Below, piece by piece: positions 35,071 to 43,884 of a stretch of 64,000 nt of DNA. Both the position numbers and the translations under genes were made by a program. The stretch spans positions 1-64,000 of the forward strand of contig NZ_JAPFPW010000015.1 of assembly GCF_026155325.1 (NCBI RefSeq). Reading direction: 5' to 3'. The DNA is from Desulfobotulus pelophilus (GTDB lineage: Bacteria; Desulfobacterota; Desulfobacteria; Desulfobacterales; ASO4-4). Each line of letters opens with the position of its first letter. Within the stretch, counting starts at the first letter, position 1. The notes under the pieces are model-generated. The model made no database searches. It worked only from the letters and a program-made list of their open reading frames with translations, and was not told the origin of the DNA.

Positions 35071-35931
35071 ATGTTTAAGATAGTAAAACGGGAAGAACTT
35101 GTGCCGTCTTCGGTAATTCTTCATGAAATTCATGCTCCGAGAGTTGCACAGAAGACCAGGCCCGGACAGTTTGTGATTGTTAAGGCCACAGAGACAGGGG
35201 AGCGGATTCCTCTGACCATGGCAGACACCGATCCTGTTGCTGGAACCGTAACGATTATTTTTATGGTCGTTGGTAAATCCACAGCTCTTTTTGCTTCTCT
35301 TCAGGAAGGGGAAGGCTATGCGGATCTAATCGGGCCCCTGGGACGGGCCACGGATATAGAAAAGGTTGGCCATGTGGTCTGTATTGGCGGAGGAACGGGT
35401 ATTGCTGTGCTGCATCCTATTGCCCGCGCCATGAAAGAGGCCGGCAACCGGCTGACGGTCATTCTGGGGGCCAGAAGTGCGGATTTTATGATTTTAAAAG
35501 ACAGAATGTCGGCTCTGGCCGATACGTTTATTTCTGTGAGCGATGATGGATCCACAGGGAAAAAAGGTTTTGTCACGGACGCATTACAGGAAACGCTGGC
35601 CCTTGGTAAGCCCGAACTTGTTGTGGCCATAGGACCGGTGCCCATGATGAAGGCTGTAAGTGAAATGACGCGGCCGGATGGTATCCATACCCTGGTAAGT
35701 CTTAATCCTATCATGATTGATGGTACGGGTATGTGCGGCGGCTGCAGGGTGAGCGTGGGGGACAAGGTGAAGTTTGCCTGCGTGGATGGCCCTGAGTTTG
35801 ATGGTCATGCCGTGGATTTTGATGGGCTTTCTCAGCGTCTCAGCGCCTATAAGGAAGAAGAGCAGGCTGCCATGGAAATTCACAGATGCCGTATGGAGGC
35901 GCAGGCGGCAAACTCTGATCAGCAGTCCTGA
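35071..35931 (+). CDS. nfnA: NADH-dependent ferredoxin:NADP+ oxidoreductase small subunit (NfnA-type)
   Basis: A 286-residue FAD/[2Fe-2S] protein of the dihydroorotate dehydrogenase electron-transfer/ferredoxin-NADP reductase family. Visible are the FAD-binding RPGQFVIVK and RIPLTMAD, the NAD-binding GGGTGIAVLHPIARA, and cluster cysteines in GMCGGCRVSVGDKVKFACVDG. The C-terminal DGPEFDGHAVDFD is characteristic of NfnA and its relatives. The start follows AGGAGG at 35061-35066. With the next gene it forms the flavin-based bifurcating complex that couples NADH, NADPH and ferredoxin. Confidence 0.9.
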   Translation: MFKIVKREELVPSSVILHEIHAPRVAQKTRPGQFVIVKATETGERIPLTMADTDPVAGTVTIIFMVVGKSTALFASLQEGEGYADLIGPLGRATDIEKVGHVVCIGGGTGIAVLHPIARAMKEAGNRLTVILGARSADFMILKDRMSALADTFISVSDDGSTGKKGFVTDALQETLALGKPELVVAIGPVPMMKAVSEMTRPDGIHTLVSLNPIMIDGTGMCGGCRVSVGDKVKFACVDGPEFDGHAVDFDGLSQRLSAYKEEEQAAMEIHRCRMEAQAANSDQQS

Positions 35932-35948
35932 AAGGACCGGAGGAAGGA

Positions 35949-37352
35949 ATGCAGGAAAAAAAAAGCAAAATCCAGGACCGGCACCCCATGCCGGAGCAGC
36001 CGGCGAATGTGAGGCGGCATAATTTTCTGGAAGTTCCCTTAGGTTATGGTGAAGAAACGGCCATGGCGGAAGCCACCCGTTGCATCCAGTGTAAAAATCC
36101 TCAATGTGTTCAGGGCTGCCCCGTTGCCGTACCCATTCCTCAGTTTATCAAAGCCATTGCAGAGGGTCGTTTTTCGGAAGGTATCCGGACAATCTGGGAA
36201 AAGAATGCACTGCCGGCTGTCTGCGGCAGGGTTTGCCCACAGGAAAGTCAGTGTGAGGGTCAGTGTATCCTGGGAAAAAAGGGCAGCCCCGTTGCCATTG
36301 GGAATCTGGAACGTTTTTTGGCAGACTGGGAACGGAAGAAGGGGGATGGATCCCTTCCGGAAAAAATGGCTGCCACAGGAAAGCGCGTGGCGGTTGTTGG
36401 AAGCGGTCCTGCTGGTCTTACGGTGGCAGGGGACCTTGTGCTGAAAGGGCATGATGTTACGCTTTTTGAGGCCTTTCACAAACCAGGTGGCGTTCTGGTT
36501 TACGGTATTCCTGAATTCCGTCTGCCGAAAGCCATTGTGGAATCGGAAGTGAAAACCCTTGAAAAGCTGGGAGTCAACCTTGTCTGTAATACGGTGGTCG
36601 GCAGGGCCGTGGATGTGAAGGAGCTTTTTGAAGAGGGCTTTGATGCTGTTTTTGTGGGTGTGGGAGCGGGGCTTCCCAGCTTTATGAATATTCCGGGAGA
36701 AAATCTCATTGGTGTCTATTCAGCCAATGAGTATCTGACCCGTGCCAATCTCATGAAGGCCTATGATCCGGCCTATGACACCCCCATGGTTGTGGGACGG
36801 AATGTGGCGGTTGTGGGAGGCGGTAATGTGGCCATGGATGCAGCACGAACGGCTTTACGCATGGGTGCTGAATCCGTAAAAATTATTTATCGCAGATCCA
36901 GAGAGGAAATGCCCGCACGCCTGGAAGAATCCCATCATGCGGAGGAAGAGGGAGTGGAGTTTATGCTGCTCACCAATCCTCTTCGTTTTGACGGGGATGA
37001 AAGGGGAAGGCTGACAAGTGTAACCTGCAAGCGAATGGAGCTGGGAGAGCCTGATGCCTCCGGTAGAAGGCGGCCTGTACCCCTAGATGGTTCCGATTTC
37101 ACCATGGACTGCGATCTGGCTATTATTGCCGTTGGCTCCGGAGCCAATCCTCTGCTCACCAGCTCGGAACCAGAGATCGCTTTGAACCGCTGGGGCAATA
37201 TTGAAGCGGATCCGGAAAATGGAAAAACCTCCATGCGCGGAGTTTGGGCGGGTGGTGATATTGTCACCGGTGCGGCAACGGTGATTCTTGCCATGGGAGC
37301 GGGCAGGAAAGCTGCCACCAGCATGCATGACTTTTTGGCGCGGGGCTGGTGA
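35949..37352 (+). CDS. nfnB: NADH-dependent ferredoxin:NADP+ oxidoreductase large subunit (NfnB-type)
   Basis: A 467-residue protein of the glutamate-synthase small-subunit/GltD family, annotated gltA in many genomes. Its N-terminal domain holds Fe-S cysteines (CIQCKNPQCVQGCPV, CGRVCPQESQCEGQC). Two Rossmann folds follow: FAD site VAVVGSGPAGLTVAGDLVLKGHDV and NADP site VAVVGGGNVAMDAARTALRMGA. No glutamate synthase large subunit is present, and NfnA lies 17 bp upstream, so the electron-bifurcating transhydrogenase is the better call. The stop overlaps or closely abuts ogt. Confidence 0.92.
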   Translation: MQEKKSKIQDRHPMPEQPANVRRHNFLEVPLGYGEETAMAEATRCIQCKNPQCVQGCPVAVPIPQFIKAIAEGRFSEGIRTIWEKNALPAVCGRVCPQESQCEGQCILGKKGSPVAIGNLERFLADWERKKGDGSLPEKMAATGKRVAVVGSGPAGLTVAGDLVLKGHDVTLFEAFHKPGGVLVYGIPEFRLPKAIVESEVKTLEKLGVNLVCNTVVGRAVDVKELFEEGFDAVFVGVGAGLPSFMNIPGENLIGVYSANEYLTRANLMKAYDPAYDTPMVVGRNVAVVGGGNVAMDAARTALRMGAESVKIIYRRSREEMPARLEESHHAEEEGVEFMLLTNPLRFDGDERGRLTSVTCKRMELGEPDASGRRRPVPLDGSDFTMDCDLAIIAVGSGANPLLTSSEPEIALNRWGNIEADPENGKTSMRGVWAGGDIVTGAATVILAMGAGRKAATSMHDFLARGW

Positions 37353-37357
37353 TTGCG

Positions 37358-37870
37358 ATGAGCTATGCACAGGCTTTCAGGGGGATTTTTTTTGTTACAG
37401 CCCTGGGGCCTGTTGCTGTTTTTTGTGATACCGGAGAGAAGGGGCTGAAAAAACTTCTTTTTGTGAATGAGAATGAAAGGGCTTTTTTTTCGTTTTCACC
37501 GGAAGTGTCTCTGCTGAAGGAGGCAAAGGAACAGCTTTTGGCTTATTTTTCAGGGAAATGCATGTCCTTTGATCTTCCGCTTTTACCGGAAGGAACGCTT
37601 TTTCAGCAACGGGTGTGGAAAGAGCTTCGGGTTATTCCCCATGGAGAAACAAGGTCTTACAAAGATATAGCTATGGCTCTGGGGCAGCCGGGGGCCTCTC
37701 GGGCAGTGGGCAATGCCAATGGCCGAAATCCTCTGCCCCTTTTGATTCCCTGCCACAGGGTTATTGCCGCCGATGGCGGCCTGGGAGGATACAGCAGTGG
37801 TCTTTTCCGTAAAAGATTTCTTCTGAGTTTGGAAACCGGAAAGACGGAAGATGGCTTGATTCACCGATGA
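37358..37870 (+). CDS. ogt: Methylated-DNA--protein-cysteine methyltransferase
   Basis: A 170-residue suicide repair protein. The acceptor cysteine is in LLIPCHRVIAADGGLGGYSSG and the helix-turn-helix with Arg finger in GETRSYKDIAMALGQPGASRAVG. The N-terminal domain is short, as in Ogt/MGMT without Ada fusion. An upstream GTG at 37349 would overlap the nfnB stop; the ATG at 37358 is equally possible and chosen here. The position directly after nfnAB implies co-transcription. It repairs O6-alkylguanine in DNA. Confidence 0.93.
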   Translation: MSYAQAFRGIFFVTALGPVAVFCDTGEKGLKKLLFVNENERAFFSFSPEVSLLKEAKEQLLAYFSGKCMSFDLPLLPEGTLFQQRVWKELRVIPHGETRSYKDIAMALGQPGASRAVGNANGRNPLPLLIPCHRVIAADGGLGGYSSGLFRKRFLLSLETGKTEDGLIHR

Positions 37871-37969
37871 AGCTCCCGTTTTTTCTTGTTTCATTTTGTG
37901 CGGAATGATTTTTTTTCATCAGGCTCTTTACAGATTGTGGAGAGGTCCCTGTTGATAGGATATTCTGGA

Positions 37970-38013
37970 AAGGTGCGGTTTTGGGCAGGGTGTTGCCCAA
38001 GCCGCACCTTTTT
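37970..38013. terminator. Shared terminator between ogt and the cyclic-nucleotide-binding gene
   Basis: AAGGTGCGG (37970-37978) pairs with CCGCACCTT (38002-38010), and TTGGGCA/TGCCCAA forms an inner stem. T residues follow on the plus strand; on the minus strand the U tail is weaker. It lies between convergent genes. Confidence 0.85.
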
Positions 38014-38023
38014 GCTGTAGGAT

Positions 38024-38518
38024 TCAGGAGGAAACGGCTTCTTCTTTCAGAGCATATATGTCCGGATGTGTGGCGATGGAGCGGACGAACTGCTGGGTTC
38101 GCTGGCTTAGCCGGTTCTGGATGATAGTGACCGTTGCGCGTATCATTTTGTATCCGATGGAGCTGTTTTTTTCAAAAAGATCCATCAGTGCCGGCCCATT
38201 GATCATGATGAGCTCACAGGCATCGGCACTGACGGCGTCAAGACTGTAGCCGGTCTGATCCAGAATGGCGGTGAGGCCGAAGGCAGCACCTGGTTTAAGG
38301 GTACCGACGGTTACAACCATGGTCTTATGGATACGCTGTTCCAGGAGAACAGTTCCGGATTTGAGCAGGAAGAAGGTTTCGGCTGCATCACCTTCCCGGT
38401 AAATGGTCTGCCCTTCGTCAAAATGCACTTCCTGACATATGGGAAGAACCTGTTCGACTTCCTGCGTACTCAGTTTTTCCAGGATTGGATAGTGGGCCAA
38501 AGAGTCTGTGGTGAGCAT
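38024..38518 (-). CDS. Cyclic-nucleotide-binding domain protein without DNA-binding domain
   Basis: A 164-residue protein made of one cNMP-binding beta roll (about 10-125: LEKLSTQEVEQVLPICQEVHF, then the GDAAETFFLLKSGTV loop and the phosphate cassette region GAAFGLTAIL), plus a C-helix and a short tail. It has no HTH, so it is not a CRP-type regulator on its own. The phosphate cassette lacks the usual FGE..L..R pattern, so ligand binding is doubtful. The ATG at 38518 follows AAAGGAAG; the ATG at 38533 is the alternative. It lies downstream of the antiporter operon on the same strand. Confidence 0.85.
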   Translation of the reverse strand: MLTTDSLAHYPILEKLSTQEVEQVLPICQEVHFDEGQTIYREGDAAETFFLLKSGTVLLEQRIHKTMVVTVGTLKPGAAFGLTAILDQTGYSLDAVSADACELIMINGPALMDLFEKNSSIGYKMIRATVTIIQNRLSQRTQQFVRSIATHPDIYALKEEAVSS

Positions 38519-38564
38519 GCAACTTCCTTTCATGGAAGGTTATCGGTGAGCGTAAAGGGTCTCC

Positions 38565-38598
38565 GCCCGCTTATCCATAGGGATAAGCGGGCTTTTTT
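38565..38598 (+). terminator. Terminator-like hairpin oriented to the plus strand, 3' of the antiporter operon
   Basis: GCCCGCTTATCC (38565-38576) pairs with GGATAAGCGGGC (38581-38592) over 12 bp with a 4-nt loop, followed by six T residues on the plus strand only. The antiporter genes read leftwards into it without a T tail. A 14-bp palindrome (TTGTCAGCTGACAA, 38597-38610) overlaps the stop codon of the last antiporter gene. Confidence 0.65.
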
Positions 38599-38599
38599 G

Positions 38600-40393
38600 T
38601 CAGCTGACAAGGAAAAAGAGCAGAATCAGTATGCAGACAACTCCTGCCGCACTGATACCCAGCGGGGTTGTGCCAGTACTGTAGCTTGCCCGGATCTGTT
38701 CTTCCACTTTGCTGTCCGTAAAGGGACGCGCCAGTGCGCGGGTAATACGTTCGGGTATGTTTTTGGAAATTTCGGCAATGCGGGGAATGAGCCTGTGGGT
38801 AACCAATGCTTCCGTAACCCGGTTCATTCCGTTGAGGCTGCGATCCATGGCATGGTAAAAGGCCTTGCCTCCCTCAATATAGGTAATGTCCGTGTCGGTC
38901 AGTTTATGCGTGGGTCTGGCTTTGGTTTTGTCTTTCTTTTTATCTGCTTTCACCATGAGGGTGAAAAGCCATACACCCAGCGCCATAACGGCAATCTGTT
39001 TGATGAGATGTACCAGTGTATAGGGATTGTAGTCCATGCTGTGGGGTAGCAGTTTGTAGAGCGCGTCGGGATAGACACCCAGATAAAAACAGAGGAAAGA
39101 GGCTATGGCCATGGCCAGCAGCATGCAGCGGGGAGGATCCTGGGCTTCCGGAACGCTGGGAGCTGTTTTCCCGCCGAACCATACATAGTACGGCAGCTTC
39201 AGGCCTACGGAAAGCCAGGTTCCGAGGCTGGCAAGCAGCAGCATGCCCCAGAGGATGGTTCTGCCGGAATGTTCCGCCGCTGTCAGGATAATATCCTTTG
39301 ATACGAAGCCCGAGGTCAGGGGGGCGCCGGAAATGGATATACCCCCCACAACGGTGAAAACCAGGGTCAGTGGCATGAGCGCTTTGAGACCACCCAGTTC
39401 TTTGATGCGTGAACTTCCCGCCATCTGCAGCACGGCACCGGCACCCATGAAAAGCAGCGCTTTGTAAATGATGTGAGCGTAGGCATGGGCAACGGCACCG
39501 TTGATGGCAAGGCTGGTGCCGATACCTACGGCGCAGACCATGTAACCGACCTGGCTGACAATGTGATAGGCCAGGATACGGCGGGCATCGGTGATGATGA
39601 GGGCGTAGGTTACACCGTAAAGGGTCATGATGGCACCGAGAACAGCGAGAATTTCAAAGCCGGGGAAGGCCCGGCAGAGAACATAGACCGCCGTTTTGGT
39701 TGTAAAGGCACTGAGGAAAACGGCACCTGTAACGGTGGCTTCGGGGTAGGCATCCGGAAGCCATGCATGGAGGGGTGGAACGGCTGCGTTGACAATGAAG
39801 CCGATCATGATGAGGTATTCGGCAAGGCCTGCCTGGTCCGGGGAGAAACGCCCGAAAGTGAGGTCTCCGCCTGTGGCATTGTAATGGATGATGATACCAC
39901 CCAAGAGTATGAGCCCGCCTGCCATATGGACAAGGATATAGCGGAAAGCGGCATCATAGGCTTCCCGGCTTTTGCGTGCAAGGATGAGGAAGGTGGAGGC
40001 AACGGCCATGATCTCCCAGAAAATATACAGGGAAAGGAGGTCTCCCGCAAAGGTTACGCCCAGAGCTCCACCAGCATAAAAGAGGGCTGCCATGTGTTGC
40101 ACATTGTCCTGGACTTTCAGGGCATAGAGAACGCCCATGAAGCAGGCCATGGAAAAGATAATGCCAAAGGGCCTGGCCAGTCCGTCCATATGGCCGAAGA
40201 TGAGATGGAAATCCATGAACTGCAGGGTCCAGTGTACACCGTTGGGCGTGTTGAGGACCACGGCAAGGGAAAGAAGGGGCAGAAGGAGCATCCATACAGC
40301 CCTGGCCCCTCGGGACAGAAGCGGGATGAGAAGAGCTCCGAAAATAAGAATCAGGGCAGGGGGGATACCGCTGCCGAAGAGAGTCTGGTACAT
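38600..40393 (-). CDS. Third MrpD/NuoL-like antiporter subunit with C-terminal soluble extension
   Basis: A 597-residue polytopic protein with 14 or so membrane helices of the proton-translocating antiporter family. The channel motifs are LYIFWEIMAVASTFLIL, VPPLHAWLPDAYPEATVTGAVFLSAFTTKTAVYVL and ILAYHIVSQVGYMV. After the last core helix (about 480) it has a polar segment (KADKKKDKTKARPTHKLTDTD) and about 90 residues ending in another hydrophobic helix (GISAAGVVCILILLFFLVS). This tail is unusual for MrpD and may anchor a partner. It is the last gene of the cluster. The strand opposite has a long frame that is a shadow. Confidence 0.9.
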   Translation of the reverse strand: MYQTLFGSGIPPALILIFGALLIPLLSRGARAVWMLLLPLLSLAVVLNTPNGVHWTLQFMDFHLIFGHMDGLARPFGIIFSMACFMGVLYALKVQDNVQHMAALFYAGGALGVTFAGDLLSLYIFWEIMAVASTFLILARKSREAYDAAFRYILVHMAGGLILLGGIIIHYNATGGDLTFGRFSPDQAGLAEYLIMIGFIVNAAVPPLHAWLPDAYPEATVTGAVFLSAFTTKTAVYVLCRAFPGFEILAVLGAIMTLYGVTYALIITDARRILAYHIVSQVGYMVCAVGIGTSLAINGAVAHAYAHIIYKALLFMGAGAVLQMAGSSRIKELGGLKALMPLTLVFTVVGGISISGAPLTSGFVSKDIILTAAEHSGRTILWGMLLLASLGTWLSVGLKLPYYVWFGGKTAPSVPEAQDPPRCMLLAMAIASFLCFYLGVYPDALYKLLPHSMDYNPYTLVHLIKQIAVMALGVWLFTLMVKADKKKDKTKARPTHKLTDTDITYIEGGKAFYHAMDRSLNGMNRVTEALVTHRLIPRIAEISKNIPERITRALARPFTDSKVEEQIRASYSTGTTPLGISAAGVVCILILLFFLVS

Positions 40394-40438
40394 GGGGGAC
40401 TCCTGTACGGTTATGTGAAATCCGGTTTCATACGTTGC

Positions 40439-41917
40439 TCAGCCGCCCATGATCTGGGAAACGGCAAGCTGCGCCAGCCGGAAAAAGGGCTGTGGATAGA
40501 AAAAGAGGAGAAGAGACCCCGCAGCAGTAATGCACAGGGGGTACAGGCACCATGGTGGCGATTCCTTAATGCCCTCTTCAAACAGATTGTCTTCCGGTGC
40601 GCAGAAAAAGGCCCTGTAGACAATGGGCAGAAAATAGGCTGCATTCAGTATGGAACTGAAGAGCAGCACGGCAAGAAAACCGATCTGACCGGCTTCAAGG
40701 GTACCGATGACAAGATACCATTTGGAAAGAAAGCCCCCTGCAGGCGGCAGTCCTATAACGGAAAGGGCACCGATGAAAAAGGCTGTCATGGTTACAGGCA
40801 TGCGGCGACCGATGCCTTTCATCTGGCTGATGTATTTTTTCCCTGAGGCAACAAAGATGGCGCCTGCACAGAAAAAGAGAGTGATTTTTCCGAAGGCATG
40901 CATGGTGATATGCATCATACCGCCCTGCAGAGCCGCCGGGGTGAGAAGGGCGGCTCCCAGAATAATATAGGAAAGCTGTCCAATGGTGGAAAAAGCAAGC
41001 CTTCTTTTCAGTTCATCCTGGCTTAAGGCAATGAGAGATGAGACCAGAATGGTGATACTGGCAATGACGGCAATCACTGTGCCGATGCCTGCATCGGAAA
41101 GGGGCGTTGTACCCAGCGTGCCTGTCAGGGCACGGAAAACACAGAAAACACCTACCTTGACCACGGCAACGGCATGGAGAAGGGAGCTGACCGGGGTTGG
41201 CGCAACCATGGCTGCCGGCAGCCATGAATGGAAGGGCATGACGCCTGCCTTGGCAAAGCCGAATACAAACATAAGTGCCAGGACCAGCAGGGTGCCTTTA
41301 CCCGTATCCGCTGTCAGAACACCACCGGCGGTAAAGTCCAGGTTGCCGGCCTGCACATATACATACAGCATGGCCGGAAGGGCCAGGCATATGGAGGCGC
41401 CAAGGATATAGCCAATGTATTTTCTACCCGAAACCCTTGCTTCATGGTCCTGATGGTGGGCAACCAGCGGATAGGTGGCAAAACTCAGCATCTCGTAAAA
41501 AAGATACATGGTTAAGAGATTCGCCGAGAAGGCAACGCCGATGGTGGCGGAAAGGGAGATGGCAAAAAAGCTGAAGTAGCGCGTCTGGCTGTGTTCATCA
41601 AGGCCCCGCATGTAGCCGATGGAATAGGCGGAGGTCACAATCCAGAGAGAAGAGGATACAAGGGCAAAAAGCATTCCGAAGGCATCCACCCGGAAGGCGA
41701 TGGGTACGCCGGGAATCACTTCGACAAGGGTAAATGTATAGCTGCCTCCCTGAAGAACAAAGGGAGTCATGGAGGCCACCAGGCCGAATTTGATGAAGGC
41801 GGCGGCAAAGGTCCATCCTTCCCGGGCGTTTTCACTCCTGCTGGATACAATGGCCGGAACGACCGCCAGGGAAACGAGCACGGCAAGGAGGGGTATGATG
41901 GAGTGTAGGGTTTCCAT
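40439..41917 (-). CDS. Second MrpD/NuoN-like antiporter subunit
   Basis: A 492-residue membrane protein of the proton_antipo_M family. The motifs are MYLFYEMLSFATYPLVA, FGFAKAGVMPFHSWLPAAMVAPTPVSSLLHA with the conserved channel Lys, VKVGVFCVFRAL and RRLAFSTIGQLSYI. The ATG at 41917 lies one base downstream of the preceding gene's stop; the open frame starts further upstream at 42010 inside that gene. It is similar to, but distinct from, the other two MrpD-like subunits. Confidence 0.92.
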   Translation of the reverse strand: METLHSIIPLLAVLVSLAVVPAIVSSRSENAREGWTFAAAFIKFGLVASMTPFVLQGGSYTFTLVEVIPGVPIAFRVDAFGMLFALVSSSLWIVTSAYSIGYMRGLDEHSQTRYFSFFAISLSATIGVAFSANLLTMYLFYEMLSFATYPLVAHHQDHEARVSGRKYIGYILGASICLALPAMLYVYVQAGNLDFTAGGVLTADTGKGTLLVLALMFVFGFAKAGVMPFHSWLPAAMVAPTPVSSLLHAVAVVKVGVFCVFRALTGTLGTTPLSDAGIGTVIAVIASITILVSSLIALSQDELKRRLAFSTIGQLSYIILGAALLTPAALQGGMMHITMHAFGKITLFFCAGAIFVASGKKYISQMKGIGRRMPVTMTAFFIGALSVIGLPPAGGFLSKWYLVIGTLEAGQIGFLAVLLFSSILNAAYFLPIVYRAFFCAPEDNLFEEGIKESPPWCLYPLCITAAGSLLLFFYPQPFFRLAQLAVSQIMGG

Positions 41918-41918
41918 A

Positions 41919-43451
41919 TTAAAGCACCTGTCCGGGAATCGCTGGATCAATGAAAAGGGTGACAATGTCTCCGGCCAGAAGGCCGAGGACCACAAGGGCC
42001 AGAGCAGCAATTAAAAGAGGAATCACCATGGAAACGGGGGCCTCGGCCATGGCGAGGGCTGGCGGACCGTGGTGGGCGTGGTCATCATGACCATGCCCAT
42101 GGTGGATGACGGCATCCTCAGGTGTTTCAAAAAGGGCGATTTCAAAAACCTTGAAGAAGAGAATGGCATTGATGATGCTCGCGGAAAGAAGAGCGACGAC
42201 AAAACCCCAGTGACCGGCTTCGATACCGCCGGATATGAGGTACCATTTACTGAAAAAGCCGCAGGTAGGCGGAATGCCAATAATGGAAAGACCGGCAATG
42301 ACCAGAGCTCCCATGGAAAAAGGCATTTTCTGGAAAAGACCTTTCAGGTCCGTAAATGCATCACTTCCCTGTTTGGCCCGTATGGTGGCGGCTGCCATGA
42401 AGATACACAGGGTCATGGCGGCGTCGTTGACAATGTGGAGCATGGCACCGGTCATCCCCGCCCTGTTGCCCAGCCAGAATCCTCCCACCATGTAGGCAAC
42501 TTCCACAATAATGATGTAGGTGAGCATGCGTTTGAAGCTTTTTTGGGCAAGGGCCATGAAGGCTCCTGCAAAGATGCCGATGGTGGCCAGCCAGACAAGA
42601 CCCTCGGCTATGACTCCCGTATCAAAGGCTAGAGACATGGGGAAAACAGAAAAAACAATTCGTACCATGATGTAGATGCTGACCTTGGTGGTCAGGGCGG
42701 CCATCAGGTTGGTGGTGGCATCCGGAGCGTAGGTGTAGGCATTGGGCAGCCAGCCGTGAACGGGGAAGGCCGCCATTTTGGCCAGAAGTCCTGTGATGCA
42801 GAGAACAAAGGCCATGGTGATGGTGGGATTGGGACCCATTTCATGGAGAATGGCAGCAATATCAGCCATGTTGAGGGACCCTGTGGCAATGTAGATATAG
42901 GCTACCCCCATGAGATAGAAGCTGGCTCCGATGGTTCCCATGATCAGGTAGTTGAGGGCTGCAAGGGGAGCACGGTTGTTTCCCATGCCGATGAGGGCAT
43001 ATCCCGAAAGGGAAGCTATTTCAAGGAGAACATAGAGGTTGAAAATATCTTCCGTTGCCACCATACCCGCAAGGCCACAGACAAAAAAAATGTAGAGAGC
43101 GTACCAGGCCGGTGTTTTTTCGGCAAAGTCCTTTTCGGCCCGGTTCCTGGATGCCACAAGATTGACAAGGGCAACGGCCATGATGGCGGTAAGAACAATG
43201 GCACTGAAGGTATCGATGCGGTAGGCGATGCCAAAGGGAGGCATCCATCCTGCCATGTGATAGGTGAGTGTTTCTCCTCTGGCTGTGGTGACAAGCATGT
43301 GCAGGGCAGTACCAAGTCCGGAGAGAAGTCCTGCAAGGGCAAAGGGAAAAGCCCATTTCCGGTTGACCCATCCCGCTGCCGCTGCGGCCATACCCCACAG
43401 AAAGGGTGCCATGACAACCAGAACGGGAAAATGCTGGGTGAATTCCATCAT
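41919..43451 (-). CDS. First MrpD-like antiporter subunit with histidine-rich loop
   Basis: A 510-residue MnhD-family membrane protein. The conserved channel features are LYVLLEIASLSGYALIGMG, LAKMAAFPVHGWLPNAYTYAPDATTNLMAALTTK and RMLTYIIIVEVAYMVGG. Between the penultimate and last helices there is a His-rich loop (HHGHGHDDHAHHG, about 455-467), not normal for MrpD and suggestive of metal or pH sensing. Two adjacent ATGs (43451, 43448) are possible starts; the ribosome site is weak. Together with the E, F, G, B and C subunits it forms the core of an Mrp complex. Confidence 0.92.
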   Translation of the reverse strand: MMEFTQHFPVLVVMAPFLWGMAAAAAGWVNRKWAFPFALAGLLSGLGTALHMLVTTARGETLTYHMAGWMPPFGIAYRIDTFSAIVLTAIMAVALVNLVASRNRAEKDFAEKTPAWYALYIFFVCGLAGMVATEDIFNLYVLLEIASLSGYALIGMGNNRAPLAALNYLIMGTIGASFYLMGVAYIYIATGSLNMADIAAILHEMGPNPTITMAFVLCITGLLAKMAAFPVHGWLPNAYTYAPDATTNLMAALTTKVSIYIMVRIVFSVFPMSLAFDTGVIAEGLVWLATIGIFAGAFMALAQKSFKRMLTYIIIVEVAYMVGGFWLGNRAGMTGAMLHIVNDAAMTLCIFMAAATIRAKQGSDAFTDLKGLFQKMPFSMGALVIAGLSIIGIPPTCGFFSKWYLISGGIEAGHWGFVVALLSASIINAILFFKVFEIALFETPEDAVIHHGHGHDDHAHHGPPALAMAEAPVSMVIPLLIAALALVVLGLLAGDIVTLFIDPAIPGQVL

Positions 43452-43497
43452 AATCGAATCCGTATACGCCTCAGGGGCGCGTTAGGGTGCCAGCTGT

Positions 43498-43881
43498 TCA
43501 GCGGGACTGAATGGCACGGTTAATTTCATCTTCTTCAAGGGTTCCATAGCTGCGGTAAACCTTGATGGTCAGCGCCAGGGCCACCCCGAGGGTGGCCACG
43601 GCAACCACAATGGCCGTAAGCATCAGTACGTGGGGCAGAGGGTTGAGATACATGGCAGGGTCAATGGCCCCTTTGCTTTCCTCCATGAGAATGGGGAGGG
43701 TGGCGTCTTTTTTAAAAGAAGCGGAAATGAAAAAAAGAATAATGGAGGTCTGGAAAATATTCAGGCCTATGATTTTCTTAACCAGATTGGTTTTGGAAAT
43801 CATGGCGTACATTCCAAGAAAAAAGAGGAATATACAGCCCCAGTAGTTATACTTTCCGATAAAGTAGGGAATGGCATCCAT
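43498..43881 (-). CDS. mnhC: Mrp antiporter subunit C (MnhC/NuoK-like)
   Basis: A 127-residue protein with three membrane helices (about 12-28, 38-54 and 84-106), the NuoK-like fold. NLVKKIIGLNIFQTSIILFF is the characteristic helix pair with the conserved GLN, and the third helix is DPMYLNPLPHVLMLTAIVVAVA-like (PLPHVLMLTAIVVAVATLGV). It starts 3 bp after the stop of the B subunit gene. Confidence 0.93.
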   Translation of the reverse strand: MDAIPYFIGKYNYWGCIFLFFLGMYAMISKTNLVKKIIGLNIFQTSIILFFISASFKKDATLPILMEESKGAIDPAMYLNPLPHVLMLTAIVVAVATLGVALALTIKVYRSYGTLEEDEINRAIQSR

Positions 43882-43884
43882 ATG

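Noticed and set aside
35949-37352. Glutamate synthase small subunit
   Set aside because: The protein is a family member, but there is no large subunit, and an NfnA-type gene lies directly upstream.
39473-40846. Plus-strand open frame of 457 codons opposite the antiporter genes
   Set aside because: Antisense of two MrpD-like genes that are clearly coding on the minus strand; composition is Gly/His/Lys-rich.
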